Below, one piece after another: positions 44,904 through 52,226 of a stretch of DNA of 64,000 bases. The stretch is taken from contig CAZQRP010000011.1 of assembly GCA_964596125.1 (NCBI GenBank), positions 41,406-105,405 of the forward strand, written 5' to 3'. Made by a program: the position numbers and the translations under genes. A model generated the notes under the pieces. That model made no database searches. It saw only the letters and a list, made by a program, of their open reading frames with translations, and had not been told where the DNA came from. The DNA is from CAZQRP01 sp964596125 (GTDB lineage: Bacteria; Chloroflexota; Dehalococcoidia; GIF9; UBA5629). Positions within the stretch are counted from its first letter, which is position 1; the number at the start of each line of letters is the position of its first letter.

Positions 44904-45340
44904 TAACTATCTGCTGCAGATTCGGTCTTCTTTTTCCTACCAGGTTTCTTCTTAGGCTCTGCCGGGACATCAGCTTGAGCAGCCTCTGCCGCTGGTGCAG
45001 CGCTGGTCTCTTCAGTACTGGCTTCAGCCTCAACCTTCTTTTTTCTGCCAGTCTTCTTTTTTATTTCTGGTGGTGCTACTGTTTGAGCAGTCTCTTCTAC
45101 AGGCATAATGGGTACAGATTCAGGACTTGCCACCTCAGCCGCAACTTTTGTCTTTCTGCCAATCCTCTTTTTCTTCTCTAGAGATGCTTCAGGCTTAGCG
45201 ACCTCGGCAACACGTTTTGTCACCGGTTTGGCGACTCCAGTCCCAAGGCCAGCTGCCAAAGCTATAGCTTTTTGCCTTTCCTTTAGTTTCTTCTTACGGC
45301 GCCGATGCTTTAAAGCGGCAATTCTTTTACTTTTATTCAT
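44903..45340 (-). CDS. Lys/Ala/Pro-rich basic protein with AT-hook-like repeats
   Basis: 145 residues of low complexity. The first 25 are strongly basic (MNKSKRIAALKHRRRKKKLK), like a ribosomal or nucleic-acid-binding tail. Then three spaced basic blocks (KKKRIGRKTK, KKKTGRKKK, KKKPGRKKK) sit in acidic Ala/Pro/Glu linkers, resembling AT-hooks or histone H1 tails though the canonical GRP is GRK. Likely binds DNA or RNA; no family assigned. ATG 45340. It is the first gene after the IS insertion and overlaps the NTPase gene by one base. Confidence 0.7.
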   Translation of the reverse strand: MNKSKRIAALKHRRRKKKLKERQKAIALAAGLGTGVAKPVTKRVAEVAKPEASLEKKKRIGRKTKVAAEVASPESVPIMPVEETAQTVAPPEIKKKTGRKKKVEAEASTEETSAAPAAEAAQADVPAEPKKKPGRKKKTESAADS

Positions 45341-45429
45341 AGTTCACCACCAGTAGAAATTAATAAATCATTAAAGATCAGAGTACATTATCTCTTAATC
45401 AGCCTACCATTTCAAATCGCAGCTACAAA

Positions 45430-45437
45430 TTATTTAA
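45430..45437. repeat. Target-site duplication, left copy
   Basis: TTATTTAA directly flanks the left inverted repeat and is repeated exactly at 47139-47146. Eight bases is the duplication length known for IS1595 elements. Confidence 0.93.
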
Positions 45438-45462
45438 GGCAAGTATCCCTTGACACCACGTA
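45438..45462 (+). repeat. Left terminal inverted repeat of the IS
   Basis: 25 bp starting GGCAAGTATCCC and ending ACCACGTA. Mismatches to the right end are confined to the middle, where this copy carries the -35 box TTGACA. Confidence 0.93.
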
Positions 45463-45478
45463 CTAAATGTGTTATAAT
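45450..45478 (+). promoter_or_regulatory. Consensus promoter of the transposase, inside the left IR
   Basis: Perfect TTGACA (45450-45455) and perfect TATAAT (45473-45478) with the ideal 17-bp spacer. The -35 lies within the inverted repeat, so transposase binding to the end should repress its own transcription. Confidence 0.9.
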
Positions 45479-45499
45479 ACGTGTATAAGGGGGATTGAA

Positions 45500-46372
45500 A
45501 TGGAAGCTAAAGTTAAAAATCGGATGGCAAAGTTTACCACTAAAAACTTTGAGCAGGAATTTCCTGATAGCGATGCCTGCCTTCACTGGCTCAAAGAATA
45601 TCGCTGGCCTGATGGTATTCACTGCCCAGTCTGTGACAAGATTACAAAGCACCACAAGATTGCCAAACGACCTTGCTACAAATGTGACCACTGTGGGCAT
45701 GAGGTTTATCCCACGGCTGGGACTATCTTTCACAAGTCTGCAACACCGCTCAAGATGTGGTTTGATGCTATGTACTGGATGGCTACTACAAGGTCTGGTC
45801 GCTCTGCCAAAGAATTGCAACGGTTGACTGGTGTTACCTACAAGACAGCCTGGAGAATGTTTAAACAGATTAGAACGCTTTTTAATGAAGATGCCCCTAT
45901 TTTCTCTGGCGAAGTCGAAGCCGATGAGACCTATGTCGGTGGGACAAGGCATGGCACTCGTGGACGTGGTGCAGAAGGTAAAACTGCCGTTATCGGGATT
46001 GTTCAGAGAAAAGGTCATGTCATGGCTTCTGTCGTTCCCAATGTCAAACGGTCTACCATAGTCCCTCTTATCACCAAGAAGGTTGCTGCCGATGCAGTTC
46101 TCTACACCGATGAATTTCCTAGCTATGACCACTTTACAAGGATTGGCTTTACTCACAGGAGAATTGAGCATGGAGCTAAAGTCTATGCCCGTGGCAAAGT
46201 CCATACCAACAACATTGAAGGATTCTGGTCTCTGGTTAAGCGTGGTATCAGTGGTGTTTATCATGCTGTAAGTCCTAAATATCTACAATCATACCTGAAT
46301 GAGTATACTTTTAGATACAACCATCGTAATGACGAAACTCCTATGTTCATAACTATTTTGAACCAGATTTAG
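45500..46372 (+). CDS. IS1595-family (ISXO2-like) transposase
   Basis: 290 residues. An N-terminal zinc ribbon (C42, C45, C62, C65, with C59) binds DNA. A DDE domain of the ISXO2 type follows: D142 in EVEADETYVGG, D204 in LYTDEFPSYDHF and E240 in HTNNIEGFWSLVKRGI. Full length, no frameshift, so probably active. ATG 45500 has AAGGGGGA upstream. Its last 20 bases overlap the convergent 49-residue passenger frame. Confidence 0.95.
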   Translation: MEAKVKNRMAKFTTKNFEQEFPDSDACLHWLKEYRWPDGIHCPVCDKITKHHKIAKRPCYKCDHCGHEVYPTAGTIFHKSATPLKMWFDAMYWMATTRSGRSAKELQRLTGVTYKTAWRMFKQIRTLFNEDAPIFSGEVEADETYVGGTRHGTRGRGAEGKTAVIGIVQRKGHVMASVVPNVKRSTIVPLITKKVAADAVLYTDEFPSYDHFTRIGFTHRRIEHGAKVYARGKVHTNNIEGFWSLVKRGISGVYHAVSPKYLQSYLNEYTFRYNHRNDETPMFITILNQI

Positions 46373-46502
46373 GCTTCTTTTTAACTGGTTGTGCTGCCTT
46401 CTTAACAAGGTCATGGAATTGCCCTCTAGTTATACTTCTTTTGACCTCTTTCCTTTTCTTTGGTATTTGCTGTCTCGGCTTTTTCTTTGGTTGTCTTGGC
46501 AT
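46353..46502 (-). CDS. Small basic passenger protein of the IS (49 aa)
   Basis: Minus-strand frame from ATG at 46502 to TAG at 46353-46355. The product starts MPRQPKKKPRQQIPKKRK and continues with a folded-looking ITRGQFHDLVKKAAQP and a lysine-rich end. Upstream is AAGGGGGATT, the same ribosome-binding string as before the transposase. It overlaps the 3' end of the larger passenger by 73 bases in another frame and the transposase 3' end by 20 bases. Highly basic, so nucleic-acid binding is plausible; function unknown. Confidence 0.65.
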   Translation of the reverse strand: MPRQPKKKPRQQIPKKRKEVKRSITRGQFHDLVKKAAQPVKKKPKSGSK

Positions 46503-47074
46503 GATTGTGAATCCCCCTTCAATATCCTAATATCGGCCTTGATCCACTCCAATTCCTGTCTTATTGATGCTATATCGTCTACATTATTATCACTCGTAGG
46601 CTTACTATGATTACTTTCTCTGTTATTTTTATTGAGTAATTTTTCGAGCATATCTTTTATCTCGCCATAGTTGTGTTCAAGATTAGATAATCTCTGTTCA
46701 GTAGAAACAGGCCAATGTATTTTCTCTAATAGCCTCTGACCAAAAGGGAAAATTGAAAGAAAAGGAAATATAAACAATGGTGCAGTAATCAGGATAATTA
46801 CTATAAGACCAATTCTACCAGCCCATTCTACCATTATCCCCACCTCACCAGTAAACATACCGTAAACAACGGCAAAAGCAAGTACAAAAAGCAAGAGTAA
46901 AGTGATATGTTTATGGGTGTATATTTGCCAAATAGCATCAATTGTTTTTGAAATATACAATCCTCGGATTGATAAGTTTCTAATAAACCGCAATTTAATA
47001 GATGCAAAGGTATTTTTAATTGGCAATTTTGGAAGATATTCCTTAATGGAACTAAAAACACTAGACAACGCCAC
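46430..47074 (-). CDS. Membrane/coiled-coil passenger protein of the IS (214 aa)
   Basis: 214 residues, unrecognised. A basic amphipathic N-terminus comes first, then two membrane helices (about 57-76 and 86-108), then two predicted coiled-coil stretches (about 124-150, TEQRLSNLEHNYGEIKDMLEKL; about 163-187, DIASIRQELEWIKADIRIL), and a basic tail. Start GTG at 47074 after GGGGG, only 40 bp inside the right inverted repeat. It is inside the IS boundaries, so it moves with the element. Function unknown; two-helix plus coiled-coil layout recalls small membrane-bound accessory or toxin-like proteins, but nothing specific supports that. Confidence 0.75.
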   Translation of the reverse strand: MALSSVFSSIKEYLPKLPIKNTFASIKLRFIRNLSIRGLYISKTIDAIWQIYTHKHITLLLLFVLAFAVVYGMFTGEVGIMVEWAGRIGLIVIILITAPLFIFPFLSIFPFGQRLLEKIHWPVSTEQRLSNLEHNYGEIKDMLEKLLNKNNRESNHSKPTSDNNVDDIASIRQELEWIKADIRILKGDSQSCQDNQRKSRDSKYQRKGKRSKEV

Positions 47075-47113
47075 ACCCCCAATGTAGTATATAATAAGTG
47101 TAGCAGATGATAA

Positions 47114-47138
47114 TACGTGGCGAGACGGGATACTTGCC
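47114..47138 (-). repeat. Right terminal inverted repeat of the IS
   Basis: 25 bp reading GGCAAGTATCCC on the minus strand, then a diverged middle, then GCCACGTA. It lacks the TTGACA of the left end. Confidence 0.93.
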
Positions 47139-47146
47139 TTATTTAA
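47139..47146. repeat. Target-site duplication, right copy
   Basis: TTATTTAA, identical to 45430-45437. Confidence 0.93.
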
Positions 47147-47175
47147 ATAGCGATTCGTAAAGTATATATTTTCAC

Positions 47176-48207
47176 TTACACTGAATACTTACGTTTCACT
47201 TTAGCTGAAAGTTCTGTAAGCAATTGTAAAGCTTCGGTAACGGCTTCCGCTGACATGGACGCCAATCCACAGGACGGAGTTAATAGACTCTGGGCAACGA
47301 CCTGCTTGAAAGAGATACCGTCGCGGGTGAAAGGGGCGATAGCTTCGCCAAGACGGTCATACAGACTAAACAGGGTCTCCTTCGCCAGAGCATCCTCATC
47401 ATTGGCAACTATGCCCCAGGCGATTGTACCACCTCGTTCCAGGAATGCTTTCACCTCAGCGGGATAACAGCTTAAGGAGTCAGCATAGTTATATGCATCA
47501 AAGCTGAGGACATCAGCGGTGCTGTTTAAAAGCAGTGACCAGTCGGTACTGCCGCAGCAGTGCACTCCTTTATATCCTTCTATGCCACTAAACACTTCCT
47601 CAAGAAGAGCAGTTACCTGCTTATTGGAGATGGCAACAAACGCAGATCCAAGAGAAGTGAGATAAGGTTCATCAATAAAGATGACTGTGTCAGTTGATAT
47701 AGTTTGTAGAAATTTTTCCTGCCATACAGCTTTCAACCGCAGAAATTTGGCAGCCGCCTCAGCTAAAAGATCATCATAAAGAATACCCCGTTGCTCATGG
47801 TCAGTCACACTGAGTCCCCAGCTTATAGGACCGGTTATTTGCCCCTTTACCATACCGGGAGACTTTCGCTCGATTGTCCGGAAGGCATGCAGCCCTGCGG
47901 CATATTCCGCACTAATGCTATATCTATCCGGCTCATTCTTCGAGTATGCAGCGTAGAGCTGTTCTAGCTGCACATCGAACTCGGCTGTGCGTTCTACATA
48001 GATTTTATTCCCGTCAAGCGCCACACCGGGAAACCCCTCGCTATACTGGATATACATATTTTCAAGATTGGTGCGTTTAGGTAATTGTGGCCAGGCCGGA
48101 AGATCAGGGAGGTATTTAACCACCAGTGAGCAGGCCTCCATAGCATCGGTAAGAGGCAAAGTCCCGATCATGGTTGGCAGGCAGCCGAATTCGATTTTAG
48201 GCGTCAT
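47176..48207 (-). CDS. MetE-core (folate-independent) methionine synthase-like protein
   Basis: 343 residues with the UROD/MetE barrel of the MetE C-terminal catalytic half only; no N-terminal folate-binding half. Zinc ligands fit HxC in GVHCCGST and a late cysteine in LLTPSCGLAS; INITGP-like QITGPISWGLS and FIDEPYL are core motifs. Short core-MetE proteins in anaerobes are reported to take methyl from corrinoid proteins (the MesB type occurs in Dehalococcoides, from memory). Next to mtnP/mtnA, ahcY and metK, homocysteine methylation is the natural reading. The IS lies just downstream of its stop. Confidence 0.82.
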   Translation of the reverse strand: MTPKIEFGCLPTMIGTLPLTDAMEACSLVVKYLPDLPAWPQLPKRTNLENMYIQYSEGFPGVALDGNKIYVERTAEFDVQLEQLYAAYSKNEPDRYSISAEYAAGLHAFRTIERKSPGMVKGQITGPISWGLSVTDHEQRGILYDDLLAEAAAKFLRLKAVWQEKFLQTISTDTVIFIDEPYLTSLGSAFVAISNKQVTALLEEVFSGIEGYKGVHCCGSTDWSLLLNSTADVLSFDAYNYADSLSCYPAEVKAFLERGGTIAWGIVANDEDALAKETLFSLYDRLGEAIAPFTRDGISFKQVVAQSLLTPSCGLASMSAEAVTEALQLLTELSAKVKRKYSV

Positions 48208-48239
48208 CTAGTCCCCTCTGCTACTATATTTTCTATTTC

Positions 48240-49106
48240 CTATTTAATATATTTCCCAATTAAAAGTGCCAGGTCTTTCTTCACCAGCTCCGGTATCAGG
48301 TTTGGAGAAGTCACGATAGCGTTCTCCAGTGCGCTGGCGCAAATACATTCTCGTGCCCGGTCCAGGCGATTTATTGCCAGCCTCAGGATTTTCTTAGCAA
48401 CCTCAACATTTCTCTGCAAGTTGGTCAGAATCATGTCTACCGTTACCGATTCATGTACCTCATGCCAGCAATCATAATCAGTAACGAATGAAAGACTAGC
48501 ATAACATATTTCTGCCTCGCGAGCCAGCTTGGCTTCTGGCAGTCCTGTCATGCCGATAATATCGGCTCCCCAGGAACGATAAAGGTTTGACTCAGCTCTG
48601 GTAGAGAACTGTGGCCCCTCCATTGCTAGATAGACACCACCATTATGCGTTTGGATTTCGGTTTGCCTCGCCGCTTCTAATAGTACTTGACTGGTGATAG
48701 GGCAGAACGGTTCGGCGAACGCAATGTGTCCTACTATCCCGCCGTCAAAGAAGGTATTAATTCTGTCTCTGGTACGGTCGATAATCTGATCCGGGATGAC
48801 GAGGTCCAGAGGCTTTATTTCTTCCTTCAGGCTGCCTACGGCATTAACCGAGATTATTCTTTCTACTCCCAGCGACTTCAGTGCGTATATATTAGCTCGT
48901 ACCGGCAGCCCGCCGGGGCTGATTCGATGTCCTTTGCCATGCCTGGGCAAAAAAGCTATCCTAATCCCTTCCAGATTGCCCAGGATAATGGCGTCGCTCG
49001 GCTCACCGAAGGGCGTCCTTACATTCACTTCTTCCACATCAGTCATGCCCTCAATCTGGTAGAGCCCACTACCGCCAATAACTCCGATTTTAGCTTCGGC
49101 CATCAA
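48240..49106 (-). CDS. mtnP: S-methyl-5'-thioadenosine phosphorylase
   Basis: 288 residues; splits methylthioadenosine to adenine and methylthioribose-1-phosphate. IGVIGGSGLY, LPRHGKGHRISP, AMEGPQFSTRAESNLYRSWG and GMTGLPEAKLAREAEICYAS are the family motifs. The last pair and DYDCWHE fit MTAP and not a general nucleoside phosphorylase. Its start overlaps the mtnA stop by four bases. Confidence 0.94.
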   Translation of the reverse strand: MMAEAKIGVIGGSGLYQIEGMTDVEEVNVRTPFGEPSDAIILGNLEGIRIAFLPRHGKGHRISPGGLPVRANIYALKSLGVERIISVNAVGSLKEEIKPLDLVIPDQIIDRTRDRINTFFDGGIVGHIAFAEPFCPITSQVLLEAARQTEIQTHNGGVYLAMEGPQFSTRAESNLYRSWGADIIGMTGLPEAKLAREAEICYASLSFVTDYDCWHEVHESVTVDMILTNLQRNVEVAKKILRLAINRLDRARECICASALENAIVTSPNLIPELVKKDLALLIGKYIK

Positions 49107-50140
49107 GTTACCTCCTCTAATAACGTTTTTAGCCTGTATTCATATGGTTCAGTTACTATTCCCTTTTCCAGGATTATAGCAGTTACGTAGTTATGCGGTG
49201 TAACATCAAAAGCAGGATTAGCCGCCTTGACACCTATCGGAGCAATTCTTACCCCTGCGATGCTGGTTACCTCTTCAGCATCGCGCTCTTCTATGGGGAT
49301 TTCGACGCCGGAATTCAGAGAGAGGTCAACGGTACTGGTCGGTGCAGCCACATAAAAAGGAACGCCATTCTGAGCAGCTAGAACAGCTAACATATACGTG
49401 CCTATTTTATTAGCTACATCACCATTCGCCGTAATCCTATCTGCACCAACAATGACACAGTCCACTCCACCCCGGCTTAAGAAATAACCAGCCATTGAAT
49501 CGGTGATCAAGGTCACAGGTATTTTTTCCTGCACCAGCTCCCAGGTGGTGAGACGGGCACCCTGAAGGAGCGGCCGTGTTTCAGTGGCAATCACCTCAAT
49601 GTTCTTTCCCTGCTCCTTTGCAGCTATAATCACGCCCAAAGCCGTACCATATCCGGCGGTAGCCAGTGGGCCGGTATTACAGTGGGTCATGACGGTAAAA
49701 CCATCCTCAATCAGCTCAGCACCAAGCACACTGAGCTTCTCCGTGCCAGCTTCTTCCTCAGCATGAATTCGTTTCGCCTCTTCAACAAGGGCTTGTTTTA
49801 TTTCAGCAATGTCATTAGCTATCGCTGCGGCTTTCTTCATCCTGTCAATGGTGCGAAATAAATTCACAGCGGTAGGCCTCGCAGCAGAAAAAGCCCTGAC
49901 AATTCCCTCCATTCGACAAGAAAAAGCCTCATTACTATCCTCTTCTATCCCCTGTGCCCCCAGCACAATCCCGTACGCAGCAGCTACTCCAATAGCCGGT
50001 GCGCCACGGACTTTCAGTCCCTTGATTGCTGACACAACACCGCAATAGTCCCTGATTTCAATAAACGCCGTCGTTGCCGGCAGCTTCGTCTGGTCTATAA
50101 TTCTGAGCCTGTCACCTAACCATTCAACCGGCTTCATCAT
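49103..50140 (-). CDS. mtnA: S-methyl-5-thioribose-1-phosphate isomerase
   Basis: 345 residues; aldose-ketose isomerase after MtnP in methionine salvage, related to eIF2B. Catalytic cysteine in MTHCNTGPLATAGYGTALG and aspartate in VIVGADRITANGDVANKIG. KVRGAPAIGVAAAYG at the start. No mtnK/B/C/D follows, so salvage beyond ribulose-1-phosphate must use genes elsewhere. First gene of this minus-strand run. Confidence 0.95.
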   Translation of the reverse strand: MMKPVEWLGDRLRIIDQTKLPATTAFIEIRDYCGVVSAIKGLKVRGAPAIGVAAAYGIVLGAQGIEEDSNEAFSCRMEGIVRAFSAARPTAVNLFRTIDRMKKAAAIANDIAEIKQALVEEAKRIHAEEEAGTEKLSVLGAELIEDGFTVMTHCNTGPLATAGYGTALGVIIAAKEQGKNIEVIATETRPLLQGARLTTWELVQEKIPVTLITDSMAGYFLSRGGVDCVIVGADRITANGDVANKIGTYMLAVLAAQNGVPFYVAAPTSTVDLSLNSGVEIPIEERDAEEVTSIAGVRIAPIGVKAANPAFDVTPHNYVTAIILEKGIVTEPYEYRLKTLLEEVT

Positions 50141-50217
50141 GCTTCTGTATCCTACTGACCTCTCCGATTATTGATTGCTTTTTCCAGGTTCTCAAGGAAT
50201 AACTCACGGTTACTCGG

Positions 50218-50589
50218 CTAGATGTTTATACTCATACCTTTTTTTCTGACGATCTCCACAGTATTCTTGCGTGAGGTTACAAAATTGATCCCTAATGTTA
50301 TCCCCTGAGGTACTCTGGCAGCCTTAATAGTATCGAAGGAGATACTAAAAGAGAACGGTCCACCAAGTACTAACCTGACTTTGTCGCTTGTAATGCAATA
50401 TTTCCGGGGCATGATCGCCCAGAAAACTACAGCTATAAACACAGCAGTACCCAAAAGGCTTATGGTTTCCTCGGGATCACTGGGTATTAAAAAAAGTGCC
50501 GGTATTATGCAAGCAGCTATGGGGAATATCAGAACAGCTTTGAGCCACATATCATAATGTGGTTTATCCTCATAGATTATCGAGCTCAT
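50218..50589 (-). CDS. Membrane protein with PH-like domain
   Basis: 123 residues. Two hydrophobic helices (about 17-35 and 43-60) are followed by PRKYCITSDKVRLVLGGPFSFSISFDTIKAARV, the strand pattern of bacterial PH-like (bPH) domains. Similar small proteins occur widely without known function. The domain is short, so it may be slightly truncated. Stands alone upstream of mtnA on the same strand. Confidence 0.72.
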   Translation of the reverse strand: MSSIIYEDKPHYDMWLKAVLIFPIAACIIPALFLIPSDPEETISLLGTAVFIAVVFWAIMPRKYCITSDKVRLVLGGPFSFSISFDTIKAARVPQGITLGINFVTSRKNTVEIVRKKGMSINI

Positions 50590-50928
50590 TTAAAAACTCC
50601 CCTTTCTGCTCTGGTCTCCACCCCCAATCATACAGCGTTTCACCCATGTGCTTAGCTATAAATAGTACCACAATCTTTAACTACGGGCAGCTTTTTATAT
50701 GAAGCTATTTTACTTTCCTCAGTTTGATGATAAACACGGGCGCCCTTTTAACCTCCTGATATTTCTTGACAACTCTTTTCTCCACCTTCTTCCCATTCAC
50801 AGCTTTGATATAGATAATATCGGGCAGAATACTATGAAAGAGAGTCGAAGATGTAAAAACAAACCAGGCATCATGCCCCTCTAGCCAATCTACAGATAAT
50901 TACAACCAACCTATTTTAAATGCCAGCT
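50590..50928. other. Gap of 339 bp holding a coding remnant
   Basis: No complete gene is supported. The minus strand carries an open remnant (50705-50899, listed separately). The plus-strand frame at 50699-50884 is the antisense of this and has no family features. Confidence 0.5.
50705..50899 (-). pseudogene. Gene remnant, C-terminal part only
   Basis: An open minus-strand stretch of 64 codons with a stop at 50705-50707 reads like protein (LEGHDAWFVFTSSTLFHSIL, then YIKAVNGKKVEKRVV and APVFIIKLRKVK). It follows an in-frame stop at 50900 and has no start codon in its first 40 codons, so it is probably the tail of a decayed gene. Family unknown. Confidence 0.35.
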
Positions 50929-52032
50929 TCACTTTCTATCTTTTAGTGTCAATTCGATTTCCTCGGCTATCTGCTTGCCTATATTTGGTATTGATAACAA
51001 ACCGGCGGGTCCGGCGGTAGCATAAATCTCCTCGATACTTTTATCAAGCTCGTCTATACTCCAGGCAGCTTTTTGATATGCCCAGATTTTATGGCTGCTT
51101 TCCTTTTCCAGCTCCAGGTCATAGACCTTGACAAACAGCATCTCAGCTATTCTTTTATTTAAGGCAAGTACGCCCGGTGGTATCCATCTGGGCATCCTGT
51201 CTTTAATACCATGCCGATGACATAGTTCTCGAACCTTGTTCGCAATCCGAATCCAGTAGTCACCCGATGGATTATAGCTACCCCTGAAGAGATCGTCATA
51301 CCTGGGAACCAGCTCCGGATAATTCCTTGACAGCAGGCTCATGTATCGTTCTTTTTGATATCCGGAAACAGTAAGACCGCTGGCTATAACAAAGCTACCA
51401 CCGGAGTCCCTGGTCATTTTAACCACCTCTTCCAGACTGAACTCCGAATCTGAGATAAAGGGCAATACCGGCATAAAAGCGGTCCCTGTTAAAATGTCAT
51501 GACCGGCGATTTTTTCCATTGCTTTGAAACGCAATTTTACACCCGGTGATTTTGGCTCAAATACCCTTTTAACAGCTTCAGAGTCAATAAAACTGGTAGA
51601 AAAGAGAACGGCAGCAAATGTGTTCTTATTTATTTCCGTAATCAAGTCCAGGTCTCTGGTTACCAGGGGAGAACGTTCCAGTATGAAGGCGGGAAATTCG
51701 GCTTCAAGTACTACCTCCAGCAACTGACGCGACAGCTTGTGTTCCTTCTCTACAGGCTGGTAATCACCGGTGGATATCAGGTCCACGGGAACACTCGATA
51801 GCTCCCTCTTGAGCAGTTCGGGGGCATTCATCTTAATCTTTATGGATTTATCGAAATCGTCCGGGTCTTTATAAGGCAGGTATTTGGGTCCCCGCTGATA
51901 ACAGAATTCACAACCGAACTGACAGCCCACATAGGGATAGGCCGAGTATTTATTCCAGAACCAGCCGCCGTCGATATGCTTATAGATATTCAAAATTTTC
52001 TTAGCTTTATAGGGAATATAATCTACTGCCAC
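50929..52032 (-). CDS. Radical SAM protein (SPL/photolyase-repair-like) with C-terminal HhH
   Basis: 367 residues. The cluster motif CQFGCEFCY (CxxxCxxC) is about residues 37-45, after a tryptophan/tyrosine-rich N-terminus (GGWFWNKYSAYPYVG). LISTGDYQPVEKEHKLSRQL and the strand pattern fit the SplB/Rv2578c-like radical SAM group often labelled DNA repair photolyase. The last 30 residues (GPAGLLSIPNIGKQIAEEIE) form a helix-hairpin-helix motif that binds DNA non-specifically. A nucleic-acid substrate is a reasonable inference; the reaction is unknown. Confidence 0.88.
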   Translation of the reverse strand: MAVDYIPYKAKKILNIYKHIDGGWFWNKYSAYPYVGCQFGCEFCYQRGPKYLPYKDPDDFDKSIKIKMNAPELLKRELSSVPVDLISTGDYQPVEKEHKLSRQLLEVVLEAEFPAFILERSPLVTRDLDLITEINKNTFAAVLFSTSFIDSEAVKRVFEPKSPGVKLRFKAMEKIAGHDILTGTAFMPVLPFISDSEFSLEEVVKMTRDSGGSFVIASGLTVSGYQKERYMSLLSRNYPELVPRYDDLFRGSYNPSGDYWIRIANKVRELCHRHGIKDRMPRWIPPGVLALNKRIAEMLFVKVYDLELEKESSHKIWAYQKAAWSIDELDKSIEEIYATAGPAGLLSIPNIGKQIAEEIELTLKDRK

Positions 52033-52226
52033 TATAGTATAGTACCACTGATCAGCCTCATGACAAAAGAGAAAGGTCCGATGCCCTTTTCTTTTTAACT
52101 TTGCCAGTGCGTGAATGCCGGAATTGGATCCCGTGATTAACCTTATCCCGACCTAAACCATATAGCTTGCAGAAACATATTTTTGCTTTATTTTAACACG
52201 GTGTATAATTAATAGATTACAGACAT

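Larger units (their letters stand above)
45438..47138 (+). mobile_element. IS1595-family insertion sequence, 1701 bp, complete
   Basis: Bounded by 25-bp terminal inverted repeats beginning GGCAAGTATCCC (21 of 25 match) and an exact 8-bp duplication TTATTTAA. It contains an intact DDE transposase on the plus strand, driven by a consensus promoter at its left end. Two minus-strand passenger frames (46353-46502 and 46430-47074) overlap each other, the shorter also running into the transposase end. Size is larger than a minimal IS1595 copy (about 1 kb) because of the passengers. It lies between the Lys-rich gene and the MetE-core gene and may separate their transcription. The intact ends and frames suggest recent arrival. 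Confidence 0.95.

Noticed and set aside
45434..46264. 276-codon minus-strand frame opposite the transposase
   Set aside because: Pure antisense to the conserved DDE transposase; product has no family motif.
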